Source of the DNA: Gnomoniopsis sp. IMI 355080
Lineage: Eukaryota; Ascomycota; Sordariomycetes; Diaporthales; Gnomoniaceae
Reading direction: 5' to 3'
Assembly: GCA_027946555.1 (NCBI GenBank)
Contig: JAPEVC010000030.1
Coordinates: 140,853 to 204,852 of the forward strand
Length of the DNA: 64,000 nt
In this document: positions 22,680 through 34,800 of the stretch, piece after piece
Layout of the letters: every line of letters starts with the position of its first letter
Numbering within the stretch: the first letter of the stretch is position 1
Position numbers and translations under genes: made by a program
The notes under the pieces: model-generated
The model's database searches: none
The model's input: only the letters and a program-made list of their open reading frames with translations
What the model was told of the DNA's origin: nothing

Positions 22680-24319
22680 ATGACCGATATTTTGCGCGTG
22701 CTGCCGCAATTCCCTGTTAGCCAATATGCGAATCTCATTCCGACTCTCGAGAAGAACCAGGTGGTGTGTGCTAGGCCATGCTCTCTCTCCCTCTACCAAC
22801 TATGATAGCTTACACTCTTTCTATGCAGACAGTCACCGATCTACTCACTCTCGAGGCAGCAGATCTTGGCAAGCGGACCCAGCTCCCTCTTTTGGACTTG
22901 AAGCGGCTATGCAATGCCGTGCTCGAGGCCCTGCACACAGATCTGGGGGTCGTAGAAGACCATGACCCCGTGCGGCCTGTGGAAAATCAGGCTGAAAATG
23001 AAACTACGAATTACGGTCATCCTTTGAGGCACACTCTTGCGGCTCTCGCCTCACAATGGTCCACAATAAGCACGCTCGACCCGGCCCTAGACGCCTCGCT
23101 CAGCGGTGGTGTACCCACGGGCACCATTACTGAGATCGCCGGTGAGGCCGGCGCAGGCAAAACACAGCTCCTTCTCTCCCTCCTCCTTGCGGTCCAACTA
23201 CCGCCTCCGCACGGAACAGGTCGGCGCGCCCTGTACATCTCGACCGAAGCGCCGCTCTCCACGCGCCGCCTGACCCAGATGCTCACCCACAACCCTATCC
23301 TCTCCTCGCTCCCCAAGGATCAAAGGCCCATGCTCGACAACATCTTCAGCACCACAACTCCGGATCTCGAGTCCCAGGAGCACATCCTCACATACCAAGT
23401 GCCCGTGCAGGTTGAGCGCAGCAACATCGGCCTCATCATCCTCGACAGTGTGGCAGCCAACTACCGCGCGGAGTTCGACCGCGCAGACGGCAAGAACAGA
23501 GGCCAGGGCTCCAATATGGGCGCTCGAAGCGCAGAGCTCGTGCGCCTCGGCATGCTGCTACGTGATCTGGCACTGAAGCACAATCTTGCCGTCGTGGTCT
23601 CGAATCAGGTGGCGGATCGGTTTGGCCTCGGCAGTCCGGTGTTGAGTAGGACTCAGCCTACCACGGCGCCGACGACCAAAACCCCGTATGCCGCGGCTGC
23701 TGGAGGCCGTTCAAAGGCAAATGAGTATCACGGACAGGAGTCACCCCTCGCGTCACGGAGTAAGAATCCCAATCCGCCTCCCCTCCCGCCTATCGAGCCC
23801 TCCTCGTCCATGGCCGATGCCCTCCCACGCTCAAGCCTCTCCATCGGCCACGAGGAGGCGGACGAGGAATCACCACCCCGAATCGCGCCGCCACCACCTC
23901 CGCCTCCGCCTCCGGCAGAAGAAGTCGTAGGCCCGCCGGCCCCGCCGGCCCTCACATTCGACCATCAACAGCGATGGTTCACAGGCTGGGGCGACGACCC
24001 GCAGCCGGCGTCCGGGTACGGGATGAAGACGCCCAGCCTGGGCTTGGTGTGGGCGACGCAGATTTCGTGTCGGATCGCGCTGTTCAAGGCGCCGCGGTAT
24101 GGGCGGTCGCGGTATGCGGTGGATGATGATGATGGTGGCGGTGGAGGCGTCGGGGTGCCGACGTTGAAGACGTGGAGGCGGTGGGCTAAAGTGGTGTTTG
24201 CGCCGCATGTGCAGCCGACAGGGCCGGGGTTGGAGGGCGCGGTGGAGTTTGACATTGGGATGGGCGGAATCAAAAGTGTCGTCAGGGAGGCGGGAAAACG
24301 TGGTAGGGAAGCAGAGTGA
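22680..24319 (+). CDS. rad57: Rad57-like RecA/Rad51 paralogue
   Basis: Spliced as 22680-22760 and 22829-24319 (523 residues). Rad57, with Rad55, helps load and stabilise Rad51 in homologous recombination. Exon 1 encodes a short helical N-terminus (MTDILRVLPQFPVSQYANLI) that continues in phase into TVTDLLTLEAADLGKRT. The Walker A motif GEAGAGKT is at residues 132-139, with the Rad51-family lead-in LDASLSGGVPTGTITEIAGE. Walker B is LIILDSVAANYRAEF from about residue 229. The block LRDLALKHNLAVVVSNQVADRF follows, as in Rad57 and XRCC3. After it comes a long insertion (about residues 300-400) that is Pro/Ser-rich with a run of nine or so prolines, before the last RecA-core strands LGLVWATQISCRIALFK. 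XRCC3 is a possible alternative name, but Rad57 fits fungi better. Confidence 0.88.
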
Positions 24320-24771
24320 TAATGAGCTTATCCACTATGCTATGATCAATGACATTGACGAAGAACGATGCAGCCACACTTGGGTACTCTTCTGGATTTA
24401 CCCCAAGTGGTATTGCGTTCCTCGTTCTTTTATTCGCATGGGAAAGTTTGGTGCTCACTGCATCCTCCTTGTACGTGACAGGCACACTGGAAGAGCCAAC
24501 TGCGTCTTGATATTCTGTGAGCATGCTACCGGGTCTACGAACGACGCACAAAGTCACTGGGAGGGAGCTCTTCATATAGTACAGCCTTGAATGATCATTT
24601 CGTGAATTTTCTCTTGTGAGCAGTAGTCCGCCCCAATATACTATGCTTTTTCCTCGCCAATCCAAGTTTCCAGACGCCGTGTCGCTGATGCTGAAAGTAC
24701 GTTTCCCGCCGCCTCATATCCAGACAATACCGGATCATGCCACATGGTCCTAACAAACAGGCAAACTCAAA
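24320..24771. other. convergent 3' flanks of rad57 and rpc2
   Basis: No gene recognised; open frames on both strands overlap each other and carry no domain. Confidence 0.6.
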
Positions 24772-27700
24772 TCACCGCGGATGAGGAAACTCATCCTCCA
24801 TCTGCAGCCGCACGCCGACATTCATCGAGATCAACTCTTGTACCAACAGCTTCGCCGCATACGGCATGGTCATCTGCGTGACCTCCCTAGTACTCTTACA
24901 CGACTGGCAGTACCCCTTGTAGCCGAACAAACCACAGCGCTGGCAGATGTCGAGGCTCGTGCCATCGGAGCTATGCATGAGTCGCTCCAGCAAAAGCTGC
25001 GACGCACCATACGCAATCAGACAATCGCGCTCCATTTCTCCCAGACGCAGACCACCGTCGCGAGAACGACCCTCCGTGGGTTGGCGCGTCAGGATGGCCC
25101 GGGGCCCGCGCGCACGGGAGTGCATCTTGTCCTGGACCATGTGCTTCAGGCGCTGGTAAAAGATCGGACCGTTGAAGATGTATGCCTCGTGGGGCTCTCC
25201 CGTGATGCCAGAGGTGAAGTAGTCCTTGCCTTCCCAGGAGAAGCCGCTGTCGACGAGGACTTTACTGACCTCCTCGACGGGATGGGTCCGGAAGGCATCA
25301 CCGTAGCCGTACCTCTTATTTCCTTCCACAATGGATGCCTTGCCGGTCAGACATTCGAGAAGCTTGCCGACTGTCATTCGAGAGGGGAAACCGTGAGGAT
25401 TCATGATAATATCTGGGACGAGACCCGAGTCGCTGAACGGCAGGTCCTCTTGGTCAACGATAATGCCGACGACACCCTTTTGCCCGTGACGAGAGGAGAA
25501 CTTGTCGCCGAGTTCTGGACGCCGCGTCTGCCTCGTTTGGACCTTGACGAGAACCGTTTCCTTCTCGGTCTGCGTGACTTGGACCTTATCGATGTAGGCT
25601 GGGTCTGAGATACGGTAGGAGAGAGATGTGTCACGGTAATCGTTCGATCCCTTCTCGCCAGGCACATTAGATCCTTGGTCTAAAGGTGTCTCCTTCTTGA
25701 CCATCGTCTCGCCGCTGTGGACCTGCCAGCCAACCCTCGCAAGACCGTCCGCGTCAAGTATGTCATGCTTTGGGATCTTTTGCTTCGTAACAGGATCATA
25801 CTCTGGCTGTCCGACCCGCTCCGTCTTTCCGTTGGCGTACCTCTGCATATCGGCAGTGTACTTGCGGAAGACCTGACACCTTCCGAAACCTCGGTCGATG
25901 GATGCCTTATTCAAGACTAAAGCGTCCTCTATGTCGTAGCCGGAATAAGACATGACCACCACTGTAGCATTGTGACCGGCTGGGAGCTTATCATAGCCGG
26001 TCAGCTCAATCGTCTTGCTGATGACCATTGGTCTCTGTGGGTAAACCAAGGTGTAAAGGAGGGTGTCGATTCGGTTGAACTGGTTATAGGCGATGGCGCC
26101 AATGGCTTGTTTACCCATAGCGCATTGGTAGGTATTTCTTGGTGATTGGTTGTGGTGAGGGAAGGGAATAAGGCCAGCGACGGCACCCAAAATGGTAAAA
26201 GGTTCGATTTCAACGTGGGTGTGACCATCTGTGATCTCATCCTCATAGAGAGCGATATAGGTGTCATTTTCCTCGTTGACATCGAGATATTCAACAACAC
26301 CTTGCCGCAGAAAGTCATCAAAGCCAACCTTGCCGCGTTGTAGCAATCTGAGGTGGCTGGGTTGCAGCTTTGAAGCCTTGTTCTCAACAATGATGCATGG
26401 GCGGCAGACTCGACCCTCGTCTGTTGCGATGGAAATTGTCTTGAGATGGACGTTCATGTTGATGCTCACGAACGGATCCACCCATCCACGGCGGCGCATT
26501 GTGCGAAACATGGCAGCAAATCGCTTGGCGTGTTTTGTCAGAGCGAACGGAGTTCCGTTGACAGTTATGATGTACGAGCCTTCTGCATGTATCTCCGCTC
26601 CCACGAATTGTCGTATGGGTTCCACCTCAGGGTCCATGGCGAGTATGAACTTCTTTACGGGCTCCTCTCCCGATTCGACAGTAATATGCGTCATCAAGGC
26701 CAAATTCTTGACTAAACCACAAGCCTCTCCTTCTGGTGTGTCGGAAGTACAAAGCATTCCCCACTGAGACGGTTGTAGAGCTCTGGGTCCAGAGACCTTT
26801 CGCGTCTTCTCGAATTGACTACTGATCCGGGTCATCATTCCAAGTGCGGCGATGTAACTCAAACGACTGAGGACGTGTGTGACACCAGCGCGCTGCATGT
26901 TGAAACGCTTCACGCTCCAATTGCCGGACTGAATGGCTCGATTCATGCCCTGAGTAATGAAGCTTCCCGAGGAGGCTATATGCGTCAGAGGATCAATGCT
27001 CACAGCTCTATTAGGCTTTTTGATCACTTTGTCGATCAACATCCTCAGGTTGACCTGGAACTGCTTGAACAAGTCCTCGAAGAGAAGGGAAAGCATCTGC
27101 CCAGCCAGCTCGAGTCGCTTGTTGCCGACAAAGTCGCGGTCATCGACCAATTTGGAGTCGTGAGCGGCCATGAGCACACGTCGAGCCATCTGTGCGACGT
27201 AGATACATTTTGGGTAGAAGTCAACACCCTCAACGGGCACGTGAGCCAGCATAATGTTTGCGAGTGCATCAAGGGCATCTTCAATAGCATTGCGCCGAGG
27301 AGCAGCACCAAACTGAGGCCTGCCCTTTGCGCCCATCTTGACACGACCGCCGATATACTCGAGAGCTTGCTGCTGTGTAAAAACGCCTGCTTTGGTAGCC
27401 TCGTCGAAATTTCCACTAAAGTCGTCCTGGTAGCGCCCGTCCGAGCCACATACGAGTTGCAGGATCTCGTAATCCGAGAGACCACCGAGTGCCTTCAGAG
27501 CAATGACGATAGGGATGTCCTCGACAACAATGTTGTGCTTGAGCACAATGCGATCCTTTTTGAGGATCACGTACGTCTTGGACTTTCTCTCGTGGGTGGA
27601 ACTTGTGACGGAGGCTTGTATGGTGTCTTTCTTGTCGTCAGCCTCGACAATTACACGGTTCTTGCTGAGCTGTTCCTGAATCAAGATGACCTTTTCCGTT

Positions 27701-28313
27701 CCGTTGATGATGAAATAGCCGCCAGGATCCAAGGGACATTCATTCATAAGTTCCATCTGGGAGTTATTGGCTCCAGCCAGAACACACTTAGAGCTCTTGA
27801 GCATGACAGGCATGCGGCCGAGAGGGACGTTTCTGCGGATGATCTTCTTCCTATCGCGAATGTATGCAATGTCCATAACAATGTTGGCGGCATAGGTCAT
27901 GTCCCGCAGGCGACACTCCATCGGAGTGACATGGCTCTTCGCCTTAAAAGAGCCACCAGTATCGACTCTGGTGGGCTGTTCGACTCGGATGTCGAGGAAT
28001 TCGAGGAAGAAGGAGCTGTCAACATCGCTGCGTATGATTCGATTTGCCTTGACAATATCTTTGATATCATGGTCGATGAAGTAATTGTAGGAGTCGATAT
28101 GCTGCTTGATCAGACCTGGGAGTGAAAAATTGATCAGATTCCCTCTAGAAACCATTTGGCGCAAAGAGGAAGCTTACCCTTCACTTTCAAGAAGGCTGGC
28201 AGCAGCTGGAACTTGTCCTCCTTTGTGGAAATGGGGTCTGTGAGGCTTTTGCCATTGTAGAACGGTTCGAGAAGGGCCTCGAAGCCATCATCTGGGGTCA
28301 CACGCTGGCGCAT
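24772..28313 (-). CDS. rpc2: RNA polymerase III second-largest subunit (RPC2/Ret1)
   Basis: Two exons, 28313-28178 and 28115-24772, give 1159 residues, the normal length. This is the beta-like subunit of Pol III, which makes tRNA and 5S rRNA. The exon junction rebuilds LLPAFLKVKG|LIKQHIDSYNYF, a conserved N-terminal block. Other family marks are NECPLDPGGYFIINGTEKV, the fork/RNA-binding region GLVKNLALMTHI, the hybrid-binding block GYDIEDALVLNKASIDRGF, KFSSRHGQKGVVG, and the C-terminal zinc ribbon CQRCGLFGYKGYCQSC. NECPLDPGGYF and the ending YAAKLLVQELISMNVGVRLQ favour Pol III over Pol II (RPB2) or Pol I (RPA2). The start is the first ATG (MRQRVTPDDGF), with A at -3; ten extra upstream codons open only from TTG. 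Confidence 0.96.
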
Positions 28314-31300
28314 TGTGTCGTGATTCCCATCATTGCACGGCAAGTGTACAATGAATCAGGTTTGGTAAATTTCACGGATGTCAAACAAATCGGGAGCTTT
28401 TTTTTCTTGGAGTTCGCATCGCGGGGCCGATTTGCAGAGTCACTGATAACGATAAGCTGATGAGAATGGCACCGCTTTATTTACTTGGGTGGGTGACAGG
28501 TATAGTTTACCTTGGCCCACTACGATGTACAGTACAGTCAGTACCTGGGTATTTCGTCCAAAAGCTTGGGAATACGTAGTCTCACCTTTTTTAAGTCCCT
28601 TCATATCTGTACTCACCCATTCTCTATACTTTCGGGCCTTTTCCTTGTGAACTACCTAGTTCATTGAAACTTTTAATTGCTCGGACAACAAGTCTACAAC
28701 TCGCACGGCCAGTGGCTGCACAATAATACACCAAGGTGACCATAGCGAACGCTATCTTGGCGTCTGATGCCCATGTATAGTGCTTATTGCGGTGCAATAT
28801 TTGAACAATGAAGACGGCCCTTGGTATTTTCGTAGTTGTGCGTGCTATGCATAGACCTGAGGTACGAGCGCTGAATCTGCTCATCGACCTTGCTTCTGGC
28901 TTTGGGGACAGTATGACACCTGTCACGCTGCCTGACCCCTCTTTCTATATTTCCCAAAAGCAAAGATACATATGCGGCTTTTGACAGATGCTTCCCACCA
29001 ACGGTGCTATGACACCTCATGCAAAAATACAAGCTAAAAGACATGCAGTCGCAACCGTTTCTCGCCACTAAAGATGCAGCAAAAAGTCGGTGAATGACTA
29101 GACTCTTTGAGCCTCATCCGCCTCATTCCTTCTGCAAGCACTTCGGAAGAATGCTCGATGGGCCTTGACGCTATTCGCTGATTTAATAAGCCCGCGCTGG
29201 CGATGCTAGCAGGCCACGAGTTGAGTGGGCATCTGCGTCGTAGATCCCCCGAAAGTCCCACTTAGGGAACTCGCCGCTGTGGGGTTGTCTGTCATAGAGC
29301 GAATCTTGATGATGTAGAGCGTAGACTGGGGATAGCACCAGACACTGCTCAGCCTAAGAGAGTGGCTTTTCCAGTATAAATGCCTATCTAGCTACCAGTC
29401 GTGTAAAGATTCGAAGGGTCAGTCCATACTTCAACCATGCAGACTACTAAAAATCACCAGTAGCCGCGCTACGCTTTCGAAATAGCAGAAGTTCGCGAGT
29501 CCCTGTGCTGTCAGATCTATCAAACCAGGATGGTTGCGCTCCCGCAGCATCGGTGGAGACTCAAGATCCCTGGGTACATCTTTTCGGTGCTTCAGGCGGG
29601 CCGAGAACACTCTGATACCATTAGAGTTTCTCTGATTTACGGGACGATCGACAACTTTCCGGTACGGTGGGATAGCCGAAGCTCATAGAGATTGACGACA
29701 TCTCTGTCGAAGTTTGTGTCTGACTCCTCACCTGCCAGATGGGGTAGCCTGTTCCTGAGACCCTTTGTAATCGAGACACGAGACACGAGACAGAGGTACG
29801 ATTACGGCGCAGGAGGGGACTCAACGCGCAGGGCCGATCGCATCCTCAGAGGGTTCGGCCGGAATCATGTGCTATCAATTGCCGTGTGGCGATCAAAACG
29901 CGGAGAAATTGACGATCGTTTGCCCCTTGCGATTGTCAATGGGCCTGTATCATCGCAGTATAAAGGATTTAGACCGAATTTGAAAAAGACTTGCTCGAGT
30001 TCTTCAATCCGTATCATAAAGTGATTAGGTCCACTTCTTATAGTTGCCTTGGCGCCCAGCAGTCTTCCGCCTCTCCACCCTCGGCAGAATGGCAGAATTT
30101 GTTCTAATGCAGGTGTCGAGATTCAGGGCAGATGAGGTTACACATGAGGAGGGATAGTTTCAGGAACCCCATTGCAATGCGCGCATGCTGCAGCTAGGAG
30201 GGGTGCAGTCGTAGGTAGTAGCGCTGCTGCAGGACACGGCCGGACGGGACATTTGGACTGGGAATCATGGGCATCGGATCCATCAGCCACCGATATTTCC
30301 AATGCTGCGATTGTAGCTGCAACTGCAATGCAACTTGCCGGCCTGCCTTCGCAGGCTCGAGGGCGAAGAAAGGGGCGAGGACGCGGAATGATGTTGTGAG
30401 GTACTCGTGACATAAGAAAATGTCGAACGACGAACACCTTCACTACCGGGGCTAATAGTTGCGTTGCGCCAAAGAGCCACCACGTGAGCGGTTGGGCTAG
30501 AGGCCAGTTTCGTAGCGCTTCTCTTCACCGCCGATGACGGATGTGTTGATCTGCCGACTAAGCTGGCGATTTTTGTTTCTTTTCAAGCCACATGCAGAGT
30601 AGGCTTGGATTGGCTTGTCTAGGTCTGAGGTTGCGACTGGGCAGGCACAGCTTCGGAAAGCAGCCGGGAGCGTGGTGTTATTTGGAACAAGATGTGGGAG
30701 ACGTATCCGCGAATGATCGGCTGGGCTGGCAACGTGTATTTCTGTAGGCAAGTAAATAATACACTATAAGATGCAATTTCCGTCATACAATGCCTTGGTC
30801 TTTTACCCGCTGGTTGCCACAAGGCCCACAGAGCAAAGGAGTGAAAACAGAGTTAGTACCTGGTAGACTCGACTATTAGTGCAGCAGGGTCCAGGGGCTG
30901 AAGGAGGTGCAAAGCAGACTTGCCGTGCAGGTGTGGTCTCCACGATTGACCCCTGCTCCAGGGCCCAGGGCGGGCGGTTGCGGCTCCTGCTTGGGCAAGT
31001 GGGAAAGTCGTAGCAGAGCCAGACAGCGCAGCACAGTGCCACTCTAACAATCCATCCCCTCTCTCTACCCATCTAGGTAATCAATCCTTCTTGTTTATTC
31101 AATGTGCTTGACCGTTCCATTTGAACCACACTCTTTATTTCAATTTGCTTACGATTTTGATACGACCTCTGTTTCCTGTTTGCCCCCCTCTTGCTGCACC
31201 TGGCTCTCCAGGGCGCAAAGTGTGTGATATAGTTGTCAAACTATCGAGTGAGTCGAGATTCCTCTGACCCGTTCCATGTACGGCTGGATGCTGTTCCGTC

Positions 31301-31694
31301 CGGCTGGAAACAGCTCTGCGCGCGCCATTGTTCCGCTGGACGTCCCTCGACCGGACTCGCCAACTGCCTCAATCATCATCCGCAGTCGAGGCTAGATGAA
31401 GCCGCAAGGCATAAATCGACAGCCCAGCGCATGTGTCGAGGCAGCTTGTGATGATCGAGTCCATCACTGGCCCAGCCCTATCCCAGCCCTGGCATTCGCC
31501 CACCCCACCTTTGGGCCTGGTTCAGCAACAGTCCCGACACGAGACTGCTTCAGGTTTTGGAGAGTCTGTGATGCTGAACGTCGATGCTGATTGTTGCCCA
31601 TCAAGAATAGTAGACCAGAGCTGAGCGTCGCGTCGGCTGTGTACGAAATCCACGAATAAAGTTTCGAGTTGTACCATCAAGATAGTTGTGGAAG
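28314..31694. other. intergenic between divergent rpc2 and puf
   Basis: 3.4 kb with no domain-bearing frame. A short direct repeat of CGAGACA lies at about 29776-29795. The right end (about 31070-31690) is the puf promoter and leader. No tRNA, 5S rRNA or transposon end was recognised, although this is the kind of gap that can hide RNA genes. Confidence 0.5.
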
Positions 31695-31819
31695 ATGGAC
31701 CCGAACGACACACGCTTTCGAGTCCAGCACTCGCCCCGAAGCGATGCCACTGCCATGAACGCCTTCGTTTCTCCTCCCCGCAATCGTCTGTCGCAGACCT
31801 TCCAACACCAGCACCAGCA

Positions 31820-31851
<32 letters not shown>

Positions 31852-34800
31852 CGCAGCAGCAGCCGGCCCAAGACCCACGAACGAACTTGTCCCGCCGATT
31901 CACCACTGACTCGGGGCGTGTACCAACACTGTCTACAAATATTGCTGGCCCTCGCGGTCCGGAGGAGTACCAGGTGCGTAGCTGTGTGCTGGCGTCTGTG
32001 TGGTTACACTTGGCCAAAGTCAATGCGCGAACGGGAAGCTAGGAGTGCCATGCTCTATGCGCGATTGGCTTTCCCAACGTTCTCTTCTTATTATGATGTT
32101 CTTGACTGGACTTTGGCTGACCGTCCTCTTGATAGGCAATGCAACAATTGCAATTGGTTCGTGTCCCTCCGAATTGGACCCAGCAACTCTCGGTAGAGCG
32201 CTTCTCAGGCGCTGGAGGGTGCTTGCGCTAGTGCTTCTGGCCGACCAGTGTCGACCCGCAGGAAAGGCCATCGCTGACAGTGTAGCAGATAGAAAAGAAG
32301 CGGCTGGAATTCGAGAGGATCCGGGAGCAGAAGCGCCTATTTGAGGCCGAGATGCAGAAGCATGAGATGGAGCTGTCGCAAATGGTCGAAGAGCATGGCA
32401 GATTGTCTGGACATCAGTCCGAGCCGACGACGCCCCCTGAATACCGCGAGACGACGACTGGCTTCCCTGGGGCCTTCTCCCGACCCAATGCGAACAGATA
32501 TTCGCTGTCGAGTCTACAGTCGCCCCCGGGAATGTTGAACCGCTCTGCACGGTCCGGCTCGATCCTCGCTTCGCCGCAGTCAGGCTTGTCTTTGGGTCGT
32601 GTCGCCTTTGACGACCAGCTACCACCGTGGTCGCAGCAGACTTCGAGGAGAAACAGTGACGAGGACGAGAAGGAGGAGGCTGTCCGGCAGGACCCCACGT
32701 CTCATCGGTCAACCAATGCGTATGTAAACCCCTTTTGTTTTTGAGATTTGGATGCCCCTGTTGTTTGGTGTGAAGGTGGTGTGTTGCTCCATGGCAGCCG
32801 CGCCATTGCCAGTTGACTTGCGCCTCGTGAGAATTCACAGGCGGGGCAACGTGAAGGTCGACTCATTGAGTATCACGCTGTGAGAATAGCCTCTTCTTGT
32901 CCCGTTGTGGTGCTTGTTGCAGAACCACGTGGATCTCAGCGGCCTACTTGCGCGGCCAAAAGAATAAGTGGGAAAGCGCCGGTCTCATCGACCGCTTCGC
33001 CATCCAGGCTGGTTCGAACGTTATTCTGGCATATTCTGAAAGAGACTGTTGGAATTCTGCTTCCATCGAGCGCAAGTGGGGCTGCAGTCTCTCACAATAG
33101 CAACCATTGCGTCGTGAGAAACTGGCAACGGTTCTTCAACTACCAAACCACACGGCCTTTTTTCTGAACCTTTCCTTCTCGACTTTCTTCTCTCTCCCCC
33201 CATTTCAACGTTGCGAAGCCTGAGCTCCTTTCTCTTGATCTCGCAAACCCCCTCGCCATCATCGTACACATCCTGATTCCTTTCTCTTGGACTTGAGATA
33301 TCTTCTCCATTTCCAGACCTATCCACCTACGCCTACTTCTTACTCAAAGCTGTTTGGCATTTGAGCAATACTTCTGAGCATCATCCTCGGCGCTGAGTTT
33401 CTCGATTGGGTCCAGCTTCCACGTACTTCCGCTTCTCACTCGCCGCATCAACGTTACTGGACCATCCGCTAACCTCACACTGAGAACAGAGTCAATCGAT
33501 ATTCTATGCCAGTGACGAAATCTCGCACTGCATTTTACGACATCGAAAATCTTGACCAAGCAGGAACGACTGGATTCCTCTTTCGTGACGACGACAGTGC
33601 CCCAGAAGGCAAACTCTACACACAAACAACCACCGACGACAACTTCCCGACCCTCATCCGTCAGACCAATATGGTAAGTGCTTTTTCCTCCTTTTTGATT
33701 TGCCCTCATAGTATCCTCACTTTGGCCGGCATATCACCTGAAATATTGCCGCAGCAAGCGCTCGCTGTATTGTCAACTGCAAGCAGCTTCGCTGGCAATT
33801 CCAGTTGGCTGGACTTGGCGGGCTGTTGTCGCTTCCCTCCTCCCATTGATCGCGTTTCCCTTCACCACAACTTCAACTTGAACTCTGAGAAGACAGCTTC
33901 ATCTGCTGTTGCCACGTCTCTCATTTACCAAACAACACGGGCAGAACGCCTTTTGAAGTTTGAGAATCCCTCAAACGTACCCGTCCTGTAGTCGCATTTG
34001 CAGCGCTTCTACCATCCCCACTGATCCTCACTGCGTCGCCCTTTCTCTTTTTGTGGTCGACTCACGTTCATCTTCCCTTTCAAGCCTTCCAATCATCCTC
34101 GTCGTCTTGTCTCGCGCCCCGCGTTCAAGTCACCTACCGGCAAGCTGGCACTCCCATTGTTCGAAGCCAGACCAGTCTGTCTTCGATCATCAAACCTTTT
34201 GAGCCAGACTCGCCAGCTCCTTCGATTAATTTCTCTTCTCGCACAAACCCTCCAGCAAAGATGCTAACTCCCAGCTCCCAGTCGACCGCTGAGAACGCTA
34301 CGATTGGTGCTCGTCCTGCCAAGTATCGTCACTCTCTTGAGATGATGGAGCAGCAGAAGTACAGCGAGGCGCTCTCTGACGCGTCTGCCGCCGCGAACAA
34401 CGGCAGCGCCCTCACCACCCCGCCTAAGCTGCAGGCCTCGTTCTCTGCCAACGACGTCCCCACTCTCAAGCAGGTGTCGGGCTCAGGCGTTGGTACGACC
34501 CCCAACCACGCTGCTCAGCAGCACCTGCACAACCACAACGCCAGTATGGGCCGCATTCCTGCTGGTGCTCTCCGCCACAGCCGCGAGCTATCCGCCGACG
34601 GCCGTGACAACAACGCCACTGCCGGCTATCAGTCAATCGGTTCTACTCTGCACGCCAACGCCACGCCCTTCGTCACCCCCACTCAGGGTGTCGCGCAGGG
34701 TCCCGCCCTCAGCCAGGGTCCTCAGACTTCGACCCCAACCGCCATCGGCAACCCCCAGGGTGCGGCAGCCTTTGTCAATGGCTACTACAACAACAACCCT

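Noticed and set aside
26815..28125. 436-codon + strand frame
   Set aside because: Antisense shadow of the conserved Pol III subunit gene, open only because of codon bias.
24772..28313. identity as RPB2 (Pol II) or RPA2 (Pol I)
   Set aside because: The N-terminal block LLPAFLKVKGLIKQHIDS and NECPLDPGGYF region fit the Pol III subunit better.
28314..31694. possible 5S rRNA or tRNA in the gap upstream of rpc2
   Set aside because: No B-box-like GGTTCGA with matching arms and no 5S-like conserved blocks were found by eye.
32020..32838. 272-codon - strand frame
   Set aside because: Lies opposite puf exons and introns; no domain, and the sense strand carries the coiled coil.
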